Of a DNA stretch of 64,000 bases, positions 44,836-53,161 are shown piece by piece (position 1 is the stretch's first letter; each line of letters starts with the position of its first letter). The position numbers and the translations under genes are program-made. The notes under the pieces were generated by a model. That model was not told where the DNA came from. It did not search any database and saw only the letters and a list, made by a program, of their open reading frames with translations. The stretch is from JBGVSA01 sp041807905. Lineage in GTDB: Bacteria > Pseudomonadota > Gammaproteobacteria > Burkholderiales > Rhodocyclaceae. The stretch covers positions 62,001 through 126,000 of the forward strand of contig NZ_JBGVSA010000008.1 of assembly GCF_041807905.1 (NCBI RefSeq), read 5' to 3'.

Positions 44836-45069
44836 ATGCGTGTCATGTTCGACAATCCAATCCTGTACGTGGTGGCCTATCCTTCCGTCGATGGCATCGA
44901 AGTCATCGACAAGCGCTGCGCGCGCGGTACCATGCTGTATGGGGGCACTGCGGAACGCTTCAAGCGTGAACTTGCTGATGCACTCAAGCGCGGCGACGAG
45001 GCCGATGATCTCGACGACTGCCTCGACCAGTTCGACGCGCTGCTGACACAACCGGCCATCTATCAGTAA
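44836..45069 (+). CDS. DUF3567 family protein
   Basis: A 77-residue acidic protein. 'MFDNPILYVVAYPSVDGIEVIDKRCARGTMLYGGTAERFKREL' and the C-terminal 'DDCLDQFDALLTQP' fit DUF3567, a small family almost limited to Burkholderiales. That restriction supports the taxonomic call. Function is unknown. GGAGGGA lies six bases before the ATG. It is followed by greB 55 bp downstream, possibly as one transcript. Confidence 0.85.
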   Translation: MRVMFDNPILYVVAYPSVDGIEVIDKRCARGTMLYGGTAERFKRELADALKRGDEADDLDDCLDQFDALLTQPAIYQ

Positions 45070-45124
45070 CGAATTGTGGGTGCTGCCGGTTACGGTTTGA
45101 TGTATCCGGCACACTCCACTTCGT

Positions 45125-45670
45125 ATGAACAAGGCCTTCGTCAAGGAATCCGACGCTGAGGAAGACGAACCCGAAGCGGCATCGCAACTGCCGCCGGGCA
45201 CTCGCAACTACATGACCCGCGCGGGCTTCGCCCGTCTCAAGGCGGAGCTCGACAACCTGCTGCGCGTCGAGCGCCCCGAAGTCGTCCAGGTGGTCTCCTG
45301 GGCGGCATCCAATGGTGACCGTTCGGAGAACGGCGACTACATCTACGGCAAGCGTCGCCTGCGCGAAATCGATCGCCGTATCCGTTTTCTCATCAAGCGC
45401 CTCGAAGGCGCGACCGTCGTCGATCCTGCCGAGCAGGAAAATCTCGAACAGGTATTTTTCGGCGCGACGGTGCGCGTGGCGGACGCGGACGGCAAGGAAG
45501 ACGAATTCCAGATCGTCGGCGTGGATGAGGCCGACGCCTCGTCCGGCCGCATCAGTTGGATCTCGCCGCTGGCCCGCGCGCTGATGAAGGCGCGCGAAGG
45601 CGACACGGTGCGCTTCGCCAGCCCGGGCGGCATGCGCGAACTCGACATTCTCGAAATCCGTTACGTCTGA
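45125..45670 (+). CDS. greB: Transcription elongation factor GreB
   Basis: A 181-residue Gre factor. The N-terminal coiled coil 'YMTRAGFARLKAELDNLLRVERPEVVQVV' includes the acidic tip 'GDRSENGDYIYGKRRLREIDRRIRFLIKRLE'. The C-terminal FKBP-like domain follows. 'NGDYIYGKRRLREIDRRI' is the GreB signature, where GreA has AAREQ. GreB stimulates cleavage of backtracked RNA by polymerase. An N-terminal extension of about 28 acidic residues precedes the domain. It ends 10 bp inside the convergent histidine kinase gene. Confidence 0.95.
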   Translation: MNKAFVKESDAEEDEPEAASQLPPGTRNYMTRAGFARLKAELDNLLRVERPEVVQVVSWAASNGDRSENGDYIYGKRRLREIDRRIRFLIKRLEGATVVDPAEQENLEQVFFGATVRVADADGKEDEFQIVGVDEADASSGRISWISPLARALMKAREGDTVRFASPGGMRELDILEIRYV

Positions 45671-47463
45671 TCCGCCGTCGCTGTGTCGGCTGCCGGACTG
45701 GCCGGCCAACTGTCGCGGCGCCGACGGACTACGGCAGCGCGCTGCGGCAATTCAAAAATGAATCGCGAGCCTTCGTCCGGCATGGCGTCAGCCCAGATGC
45801 GACCGCCGTGCCGTTCGATGATGCGGCGTACCGACGCAAGCCCGATCCCCGTGCCACCGAACCCCTGCGTGGAGTGCAGTTGCTGGAACGGCTGGAACAG
45901 GCGCTTGGCGTGCGCCACGTCGAAGCCCACGCCGTTGTCGGCCACTGTGTAGCGGATGCTGTCGCCGACTTCTTCCGAACTCACCATGATCACTGCGGGC
46001 TGCCGCGCGCGAGTGAACTTCCACGCGTTGTGCAGCAGGTTGGACAGGGCATTGCGAAGCAGGGCTTCATCGCCTTCGGTACGCATGCCCGGCTGGATTT
46101 CCACCATGACCGCGCGGTTGCGCTCAGAGAGTTTCAGGTCGTCAAGAATCTCTTCTGCCATCGCCGAGAGATCCACGCTCTTCACTTCCAGCGGCTGGCG
46201 CGAGATGTCGGTCAGCGAAAGCAGCGCGTCGATCAATTCGCCCATCCGCACGCTTGCGCGGTAGATGCGATCGATGAACGAACAGCCTTGCGCGTCGAGC
46301 CGGTCCGAGTAGTCTTCCCGCACCGCATGGGCGAAGCCGTTGATGGCGCGCAGCGGGGCGCGCAGATCGTGCGAGATGGAATAGCTGAAGGCGATCAGAT
46401 CGCGGTTGGATTGCTCCAGTTCGGACGTGCGCCGGGCGACGCTTGCTTCCAGCTCGGCATTCATCCGGCCCAGTTCCGCCAGCGCGGCATCGCGCCGCTG
46501 TGCGTTGCGCAGGCTGGCAATCCCCACCGCCAGCATGAGCGCCAGCAGCACGGCGCAGGCGCCGATCAATTCGATGCGCGCATTCGCTGACGGTGCCAGC
46601 GCGGCGGTCCGGGGCCGCGAGACCGCGACGATGAGCGGATAGTCGCCCACGCGGCGGAATGCGGTGATGCTCTCGATCTTCTGTGGGCCCCAGGGGCCCT
46701 TGTGAATGGACGCTCTGTCGGTGGGGACATCGGTCTCCAGCGGCAGATCGCCGAGCGACGCGCCCAGCATTTCGTCCTGAGCCGGGTACTGCGCCAGCAA
46801 GCGGCCGTCGGTGCGTAGCAGGCTCACGGTGTCGTGAGCGTCGATGGGCGCTTTCTGCACCACGTTGCTGAAGGCGCGCAGGTTGACCAGCGCGCGTACC
46901 GCGCCGGCCCATCGGCCTTCCTGATGCAGCGATCGCTCGATCGGAATGAACCAGTCTCCACCCACCTGACCGCCAAGATGCACGGGCGTGCCGATGCGCA
47001 GCGGCGACATATCGCCATCCAAGCGGCCGATGCTCGGTCCCGCATTCGTCAATGGCGGCAGTACGACCGTGCGAGGTTGATCGGGCTGGGTCGCGACGAC
47101 CAGCGGCGCGCCATGCGCGTCCACGGCGTTGATGATCGTCACCGCCGGCAGGCGGGGTAGCCATCGCCCGGCCATGCCGTCGAGCAGGGCGGGCAGGGAT
47201 GGCGAGGGGTAGCGCAGCGCGTCGGCCATGTCGAGCAAGGCCAGGTCAGTGGTCGACAGCCCGCGCAGCGTCCGCTCGGACAAGGCCATCGCCAGTGCTG
47301 AGATTTCGGTGTCCTGGCGCATGGCTTCGCGAACGCGGCCCTGATCGACGAAAAAACCCGTGCCAACGATCAGGAGAATGCTGACCGCGGCGTACAGCGC
47401 AATGACCAGGCGCCGCGTGGTGGTCGTGCTGCGTCGACTCAGGTGAGAGGCGGCCCCGCTCAT
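45661..47463 (-). CDS. Orphan membrane sensor histidine kinase with extracytoplasmic Cache-like domain
   Basis: A 600-residue kinase. TM1 at about 18-40 is followed by an extracytoplasmic domain of about 260 residues (Cache-like, with 'GDWFIPIERSLHQEGRWAGAV'), then TM2 at about 300-320. A short coiled coil leads to HisKA ('FSYSISHDLRAPLRAINGFAHAV', the phytochrome-type H box) and an HATPase ('NALSNLLHNAWKFTRARQ', 'NGVGFDVAHAKRLFQPFQQLH', 'GGTGIGLASVRRIIERHGG'). No response regulator is nearby, so it is an orphan. Its stop overlaps the greB end. The signal is unknown. Confidence 0.9.
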   Translation of the reverse strand: MSGAASHLSRRSTTTTRRLVIALYAAVSILLIVGTGFFVDQGRVREAMRQDTEISALAMALSERTLRGLSTTDLALLDMADALRYPSPSLPALLDGMAGRWLPRLPAVTIINAVDAHGAPLVVATQPDQPRTVVLPPLTNAGPSIGRLDGDMSPLRIGTPVHLGGQVGGDWFIPIERSLHQEGRWAGAVRALVNLRAFSNVVQKAPIDAHDTVSLLRTDGRLLAQYPAQDEMLGASLGDLPLETDVPTDRASIHKGPWGPQKIESITAFRRVGDYPLIVAVSRPRTAALAPSANARIELIGACAVLLALMLAVGIASLRNAQRRDAALAELGRMNAELEASVARRTSELEQSNRDLIAFSYSISHDLRAPLRAINGFAHAVREDYSDRLDAQGCSFIDRIYRASVRMGELIDALLSLTDISRQPLEVKSVDLSAMAEEILDDLKLSERNRAVMVEIQPGMRTEGDEALLRNALSNLLHNAWKFTRARQPAVIMVSSEEVGDSIRYTVADNGVGFDVAHAKRLFQPFQQLHSTQGFGGTGIGLASVRRIIERHGGRIWADAMPDEGSRFIFELPQRAAVVRRRRDSWPASPAADTATADQT

Positions 47464-47660
47464 CGGGCAAGGCTCCGGCGGACGGTGGATACGAACAGGC
47501 AGCAGGCGGGGCAGTACGTCGGCATGCGGTCAAAACGGGCCAGATCGGGCAGGGCGCTAGTATGGCGCGGATCGTGCGGTTTCGTGCACGCTCGGCAAAC
47601 CGGCCCATGACCGATTTCTCACCGCCTGGACGGGCCCGCGTCAATGCTGTTGCCGCAGGG

Positions 47661-47689
47661 CTTGAAATGCAAAGTGTCGGCCCCCATAT
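47661..47689 (+). promoter_or_regulatory. Sigma-32 heat-shock promoter of htpG
   Basis: CTTGAAA (47661-47667) and CCCCATAT (47682-47689), separated by 14 bases, match the sigma-32 consensus CTTGAAA-N(13-15)-CCCCATNT. It lies 37 bp before the htpG ATG at 47727. Confidence 0.88.
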
Positions 47690-47726
47690 CCCCCGACACG
47701 ATTATTTACACCGAGGTATGCCACCC

Positions 47727-49646
47727 ATGAGTTCGCAGAATCAGGGATTCGAAAAGCGCGGTTTCCAGGCCGAGGTCAAGCAACTGCTGCAGTTGATGAT
47801 CCACTCGCTGTACTCCAACCGCGAGATTTTCCTCCGTGAGCTGATCTCCAACGCGTCGGACGCGTGCGACAAGCTGCGCTTCGAGGCGCTGGACGACGCG
47901 GCGCTGTTCGAGGGCGACAGCGAGCTGAAGATCCGCGTCGGCTACGACAAGGCATCGCGCACCCTGACCATCTCGGACAACGGCATCGGCATGAGCCGCG
48001 ACGAGATCGTCAGCCACCTCGGCACGATCGCCAAGTCCGGCACCAAGGAGTTCTTCTCCAAGCTCTCCGGCGACAAGCAGAAGGACGCTAACCTGATCGG
48101 CCAGTTCGGCGTGGGCTTCTACTCGGCCTTCATCGTCGCCGACAAGGTCACGGTGATGAGCCGTCGCGCGGGCCTGGGCGCCGACGCGGGCGTCAAGTGG
48201 GAATGCTCGATGAGCGGCGACGAGGCCGGTGAATACTCGGTCGAGCCGTACGTGAAGGCACTGCGCGGCACCGACATCGTGCTGCATCTGCGTGAAGGCG
48301 AAGACGACCTGCTCTCGGGCTATCGCCTGCGCGAGATCATCCGCAAGTACTCGGACCACATCGTCCAGCCGATCGTCATGTTCAAGGAAGAATGGAACAG
48401 CGAGAAGGCCGAGCAGGTGACCACCGCCGAAGAAGAAACCATCAACCAGGCCTCCGCTCTGTGGGCCCGCTCCAAGAGCGAAATCACCGACGACGAGTAC
48501 AAGGCGTTCTACAAGCACGTCGGGCACGACTACGACGAGCCGCTGGCATGGTCGCACGCCAAGGTCGAAGGCCGCCACGAATATACCCAACTGCTGTACG
48601 TTCCTGCTCACGCGCCGTTCGATCTGTACGACCGCGCGCCGCGCCATGGGCTCAAGCTGTACGTGCGTCGCGTGTTCATCATGGAGGACGCCGAAAAGCT
48701 GCTGCCGCACTACCTGCGCTTCGTGCGCGGCGTGGTCGATTCGGCCGACCTGCCGCTGAACGTGTCGCGCGAAATCCTGCAGGAGAGCCGCGACGTCGAC
48801 ACCATCCGCGCCGGCTGTGCCAAACGCGTGCTCGGCTTGCTCAGCGACATGGCCGAGAACGACAAGGACAAGTACGCGACCTTCTGGCGCGAATTCGGCC
48901 GCGTGCTCAAAGAGGGCGTGGGCGAAGACTTCGCGAACAAGGAAAAGATCGCCGGCTTGCTGCGCTTTGCCTCGACGCACGCCGATACGCCGGAAGAGAG
49001 CGTGTCGCTCGCCGACTATGTGGCGCGCATGAAGGAAGGGCAGGACAAGATCTACTACGTCACGGCGGACAGTTTCAACGCCGCCAAGAACAGCCCGCAC
49101 CTCGAAGTGTTCCGCAAGAAGGGCATTGAAGTCCTGCTGCTGACCGACCGCATCGACGAATGGGCGACAAGCTATCTCACCGAATTCGACGGCAAGCAGG
49201 TCGTCTCGGTGGCCAAGGGCGACCTCGATCTCGGCAAGCTCGAAGACGAGGAAGAAAAGAAGAAGACCGAAGAACAGTCCGAGCAATTCAAGGAACTGCT
49301 CGAACGCGTCAAGTCGACGCTGGGTGACAAGGTCAAGGAAGTGCGCATCACGCATCGCCTGACCGACAGCCCCGCGTGCCTGGTCGTCGATGAAAACGAC
49401 ATGGGCATGAACCTGGCCCGCCTGCTCAAGGCTGCCGGCCAAAATGTGTCGACGAGCGCGCCGATCCTCGAACTCAATCCGGGGCATCCGGTAGTCGAAC
49501 GTCTGCGTTCGGACGACGCGCGCTTCAATGACTGGGCCGAGTTGCTGTTCGATCAGGCGTTGCTGGCCGAAGGCGGCACGCTGGACGACCCGGCAACCTT
49601 CGTGAAGCGTGTGAATCAGCTCATGCTCAACCTGCGCGCGGACTGA
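47727..49646 (+). CDS. htpG: Molecular chaperone HtpG (Hsp90)
   Basis: A 639-residue bacterial Hsp90. The N-terminal ATPase domain has 'IHSLYSNREIFLRELISNASDACDKLRF', 'DNGIGMSRDEI', 'TIAKSGTKEF' and 'QFGVGFYSAFIVA'. The middle domain has 'YVRRVFIMEDAEKLLPHYLRFVRGVVDSADLPLNVSRE', and a dimerisation domain follows. I chose ATG 47727, which has GAGG at a suitable distance; ATG 47718 is too close to the site. A sigma-32 promoter lies upstream, so heat-shock control is expected. A strong terminator follows. Confidence 0.97.
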   Translation: MSSQNQGFEKRGFQAEVKQLLQLMIHSLYSNREIFLRELISNASDACDKLRFEALDDAALFEGDSELKIRVGYDKASRTLTISDNGIGMSRDEIVSHLGTIAKSGTKEFFSKLSGDKQKDANLIGQFGVGFYSAFIVADKVTVMSRRAGLGADAGVKWECSMSGDEAGEYSVEPYVKALRGTDIVLHLREGEDDLLSGYRLREIIRKYSDHIVQPIVMFKEEWNSEKAEQVTTAEEETINQASALWARSKSEITDDEYKAFYKHVGHDYDEPLAWSHAKVEGRHEYTQLLYVPAHAPFDLYDRAPRHGLKLYVRRVFIMEDAEKLLPHYLRFVRGVVDSADLPLNVSREILQESRDVDTIRAGCAKRVLGLLSDMAENDKDKYATFWREFGRVLKEGVGEDFANKEKIAGLLRFASTHADTPEESVSLADYVARMKEGQDKIYYVTADSFNAAKNSPHLEVFRKKGIEVLLLTDRIDEWATSYLTEFDGKQVVSVAKGDLDLGKLEDEEEKKKTEEQSEQFKELLERVKSTLGDKVKEVRITHRLTDSPACLVVDENDMGMNLARLLKAAGQNVSTSAPILELNPGHPVVERLRSDDARFNDWAELLFDQALLAEGGTLDDPATFVKRVNQLMLNLRAD

Positions 49647-49668
49647 TCGCGGGTCAGTCCGCCAATGC

Positions 49669-49699
49669 AAAAAGGGGTGCCACATGGCACCCCTTTTTT
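49669..49699 (+). terminator. Rho-independent terminator after htpG
   Basis: AAAAAGGGGTGCC (49669-49681), loop ACAT, GGCACCCCTTTTT (49686-49698), ending in six T. A long perfect hairpin that could act on both strands. Confidence 0.93.
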
Positions 49700-49727
49700 G
49701 TGGCCGGCGCTCGGTAGCAGCCGCCGA

Positions 49728-51380
49728 TCACTTGCCTTTCTTTTTCGCCGGTTTGGCTGCCTTGTCCGGGGGCGCGGCCTTGGTTTTGCCGCCGACCTTC
49801 TGGAACTGGGCGTAGGCCTCGGCGGCGATATTGCGAAGCGCCGCGCCTATGCGTGCGTAGTCCGACTCGTTCAGGTTCGCCAGCGACACGCGGCCCGACG
49901 GGCTGGCTGTACCAAAACCCTTGCCCGGCAACAGCACGATGCCGGTCTCTTGCGCGATGCGCAGCAGACCTTCATTGGGCTTGAGCCGACCCATCAGCCA
50001 CTTGCAGAAATCGGCACCGTACAACTGGGTCATGATCGGCTCCCAATCAAGCAGGTGGTAGTAGTCGATCGAGTTGGTGTCCTCCGGGACCGGAAGGCCC
50101 AGTTCGCGATAGAGCGCCACCTTGCGACGACGGACGATGCGCTTCATCGCCTTCTTGTATGCCTCTGGCTCATCCATGAGCGCGAACAGCGAGAACAGCG
50201 TCATCTGCGCCTGCACCGGCGTTGACAGCCCGGCCGTGTGATTGAGCGCCACCGTGCGACTGTCGGCAACCAGACGATCGATGAACTTGAGCTTGCGCGG
50301 CTGGTTGGTGATCGAGCCGTAGCGGTGATCGAGTTCCTTCTGCGTGCTCTCGGGCAGACGGGCGATGAGATCGTCGAAAAGGTTGTGCTCATGGGTGGCG
50401 ACCACGCCCATGCGCCAGCCGGTTGCGCCGAAGTACTTCGAGAACGAATACACCAGGATGGTGTTGTACGGACACATGGCAAACAGCGAGGTGAAGTTGT
50501 CGGCAAATGTGCCATACACGTCGTCCGTCAGCAGAATCAGGTCGGGCCGCTTCTTGACGATGTCGGCGATGCGCTGGAGGACTTCGTCGGAGACCTTCAC
50601 CGACGGCGGGTTGCTCGGATTCACGATGAAGAATGCCTTGACCTTCGGGTCGAGCAACTTGTCCAGTTCCTTGTTGGTGAACTGCCAGTTGTTCTCCGGC
50701 GGTGCGTCGATGTGCACGACGTTGAGCTGGTAGTCGTTGAGTTCGGGAATCTCGATGTACGGCGTAAATATGGGCATCCCCAGCGCGATGGTGTCGCCTT
50801 TCGAGACCAGATGATTCTCGCGCAGGCTGTTGAAGAGATACGTCATCGCCGCCGTGCCGCCTTCGACGGCGTACATGTCGAAGTGGCCGGCGAACGGGTA
50901 GGTGCCGATCATCTCGCGGTGGATGTACTGCCCGACGATCTTCTCCGACAGCTTGAGCATGCGGTCGGGCACCGGATAGTTGCAGCCCAGGATGGCTTCG
51001 CACATTTCATAGATGAAGTCGCCCGCCGACAGACCCAACTGGTCGCGCACATACGACACGGACGAGGCGATGAACTTCACGCCCGGCACATTGGCGTGCG
51101 TGCGGGTGAAGATCTCGAAGCGCGCCTCGATGCCTTCGCGCTGCGGAAATCCTCCTACGCCTTCGGGCATGTAGATAAACGAGCGCTCAGCCTCGGCCAT
51201 GGCGAACAGACCGAACTGGAAGAACCCGTGGCGCGGCTCAGTGGCAAGAAAGTTCGGGTTGCCGCGTCCTGCATTGAGCATCATCCGGTTGCTCTCGCTG
51301 GCGGTGGTGATCAGCACGTCCTTCAGCTCAAAGGGGCTCAGGCCGGCCAACTCTTCAATGCTCTCGAAATGCATGGTCAT
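49728..51380 (-). CDS. Aspartate 4-decarboxylase (bifunctional aspartate aminotransferase)
   Basis: A 550-residue PLP enzyme that converts L-aspartate to L-alanine and CO2. The catalytic Lys is in 'VYSFSKYFGATGWRMGVVA', with 'NPSNPPSVKVSDEVL' and 'LTDDVYGTFADNF' in the cofactor pocket. Length and the 'MLNAGRGNPNFLA' start are those of AsdA/AspD, longer than simple aminotransferases. A Lys/Ala/Pro-rich C-terminal tail (about 20 residues) is unusual. It follows two tandem AspT antiporter genes on the same strand, giving the aspartate:alanine decarboxylation cycle that builds a proton-motive force. Confidence 0.94.
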   Translation of the reverse strand: MTMHFESIEELAGLSPFELKDVLITTASESNRMMLNAGRGNPNFLATEPRHGFFQFGLFAMAEAERSFIYMPEGVGGFPQREGIEARFEIFTRTHANVPGVKFIASSVSYVRDQLGLSAGDFIYEMCEAILGCNYPVPDRMLKLSEKIVGQYIHREMIGTYPFAGHFDMYAVEGGTAAMTYLFNSLRENHLVSKGDTIALGMPIFTPYIEIPELNDYQLNVVHIDAPPENNWQFTNKELDKLLDPKVKAFFIVNPSNPPSVKVSDEVLQRIADIVKKRPDLILLTDDVYGTFADNFTSLFAMCPYNTILVYSFSKYFGATGWRMGVVATHEHNLFDDLIARLPESTQKELDHRYGSITNQPRKLKFIDRLVADSRTVALNHTAGLSTPVQAQMTLFSLFALMDEPEAYKKAMKRIVRRRKVALYRELGLPVPEDTNSIDYYHLLDWEPIMTQLYGADFCKWLMGRLKPNEGLLRIAQETGIVLLPGKGFGTASPSGRVSLANLNESDYARIGAALRNIAAEAYAQFQKVGGKTKAAPPDKAAKPAKKKGK

Positions 51381-51421
51381 GTTGCGTCTCCAGAATGATC
51401 AACGATGCGGCGCCATGCCGC

Positions 51422-53107
51422 TCACATGAAAGCAACCACCAACGGGCCCAACAGCGTGAGCAAGACGTTGGCCAACGCGTAGGTAATGGCAAATGGCACG
51501 GTCGGAACGGAGTTCTCGGCCTTGTCGAGCACTTCGCCGAAAGCGGGGTTGGCGCTGCGCGAGCCGGCCAATGCTCCGGCGAAGATTGCGGTGTTGTTGT
51601 AGCGCAGTACGTAGCGCCCAATCAGCATGGTGATGATCATCGGGATGATGGTGACCGCCACGCCGACGAGGAAGATCGTGAAGCCATGCTGCTTGATGGT
51701 CTCGACAGCCTGCAGGCCGGACGACAGACCGACCACGACCACGAAGCCGGCCAGACCCAGATCCTTGAGGATCTGTACCGCGCCGCCGGGCATCGCACCG
51801 AAGGTCTGTTTGCGTGCGCGATACCAGCCGAACAGCAGGCCGGACAGCAACGCGCCTCCGCCGCTGCCCAGGGTCAGTGGAATCGAACCAATGCGCAGTG
51901 TGATCAGCCCGATCAGCAGGCCAACGACCAGGCCGGCGCCCATGTAGACGAAGTCCGTCTTTTCGCTGCGCGTGATGACGTGGCCGATGAGCGAGGTCAC
52001 TCGGGCGGTATCTTTTTCCGAGCCGAACACGGTGACCACGTCGCCGTTCTGCACGATCGTCTCCTGCGCCATCGGCAGCGCCTTTCCCATGCGGGTGATG
52101 CCGACAACGTAGACGCCGTGGCGCACGTCGGGTTTGACATTGGCGGCGAGATCGCCGAGCGAGCGATTGTTGAGTTTCTCGTTGCTCACCACGACGTCGG
52201 TGCGCAGCATCGCCACGTCCATGCCTTCTTCGCCGAATTGTTCGCGGCCCAGTTTGGCGGCCTGTTCCAGCACGGCGGTACGGCGGCCAACGACGAGCAC
52301 GATGTCATCCTTCTGCAGGACGAAGCTGGGCACGGCTTCGACGATCTTGCCGCCGCGCTTGACGCGCTCGATGGTGATGGGCGGAGAGGAGGACTGCTCC
52401 ACGTCGGCCACCGTTCTGCCGACCGCGGCGGTCACGCGGTAGACGCGGCCAACCAGTTGCGGCAGCGCTGCCTGCTGTCCCGGTCCGAGCACCTGAACGC
52501 CGGCTTGCATGGCGGTTTCCGCCGCGATCGCGTCCTCGCGAATACCGCGCCCCATGAACTTGGGCAGGATATTCACGCACACGATGATCGCGCCGAACGA
52601 ACCGAACACGTAAGTCACCGCATAGCCGACAGCCACGTTCGCCTGCAGCAACTTCACTTCATCCGGAGCGAGGCCCAGTTTTGCGATCGCATCGCCCGCC
52701 GTGCCGATGATGGCCGACTGGGTAAGCGCACCCGCGGCGATCCCGGCGGCGAGCCCTTTGTCGAGCCCCGTGGCGCGAGCCAGCAGCACAGCGGTGAGCA
52801 GGCCGGTTGCGGCCAGAACGACGGCCAAGAGGATTTCTCGCACCGATTGCTTGCCGAGCGAATTGAAGAACTGCGGTCCGCTTTCATAACCCACCGCGTA
52901 GATGAATAAGGCGAACAGTACGGACTTGACGCCCGCGTCGACATTCACGCCCACCTGGCTCACCAGCACGGCAACGAGCAGCGAACCGGCTACGCCCCCG
53001 AGCTGGAATTTGCCGAAGTTGATCTTGCCGATGCGGTATCCCACCGCAAGACACAAGAACAGCGCGATCTCCGGCGCTCGCGCAAAAATTTCATGGAGCC
53101 AAGACAC
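51422..53107 (-). CDS. aspT: Aspartate:alanine antiporter AspT, copy 1
   Basis: A 561-residue AAE-family antiporter with about ten transmembrane helices in two halves around a large cytoplasmic loop with two TrkA-C (RCK_C) domains ('VQNGDVVTVFGSEKDTARVTSLIG'). The second half has the family segment 'LTLGSGGGALLSGLLFGWYRA'. It exchanges extracellular aspartate for cytoplasmic alanine, which is electrogenic. I chose the GTG at 53107: AGGTG lies six bases upstream and the length to 'PEIALFL' then equals that of copy 2. A longer GTG start at 53116 has no room for a ribosome-binding site. It lies 41 bp upstream of the decarboxylase. Confidence 0.92.
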   Translation of the reverse strand: MSWLHEIFARAPEIALFLCLAVGYRIGKINFGKFQLGGVAGSLLVAVLVSQVGVNVDAGVKSVLFALFIYAVGYESGPQFFNSLGKQSVREILLAVVLAATGLLTAVLLARATGLDKGLAAGIAAGALTQSAIIGTAGDAIAKLGLAPDEVKLLQANVAVGYAVTYVFGSFGAIIVCVNILPKFMGRGIREDAIAAETAMQAGVQVLGPGQQAALPQLVGRVYRVTAAVGRTVADVEQSSSPPITIERVKRGGKIVEAVPSFVLQKDDIVLVVGRRTAVLEQAAKLGREQFGEEGMDVAMLRTDVVVSNEKLNNRSLGDLAANVKPDVRHGVYVVGITRMGKALPMAQETIVQNGDVVTVFGSEKDTARVTSLIGHVITRSEKTDFVYMGAGLVVGLLIGLITLRIGSIPLTLGSGGGALLSGLLFGWYRARKQTFGAMPGGAVQILKDLGLAGFVVVVGLSSGLQAVETIKQHGFTIFLVGVAVTIIPMIITMLIGRYVLRYNNTAIFAGALAGSRSANPAFGEVLDKAENSVPTVPFAITYALANVLLTLLGPLVVAFM

Positions 53108-53161
53108 GATGAACACCTCACTTTCATTGAAGCGATGTGGAACATGGCCAAGGGCGGATCG

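Noticed and set aside
47706..49685. 659-codon open frame on the minus strand opposite htpG
   Set aside because: Antisense shadow of a certain gene; no ribosome-binding site or recognisable domain.
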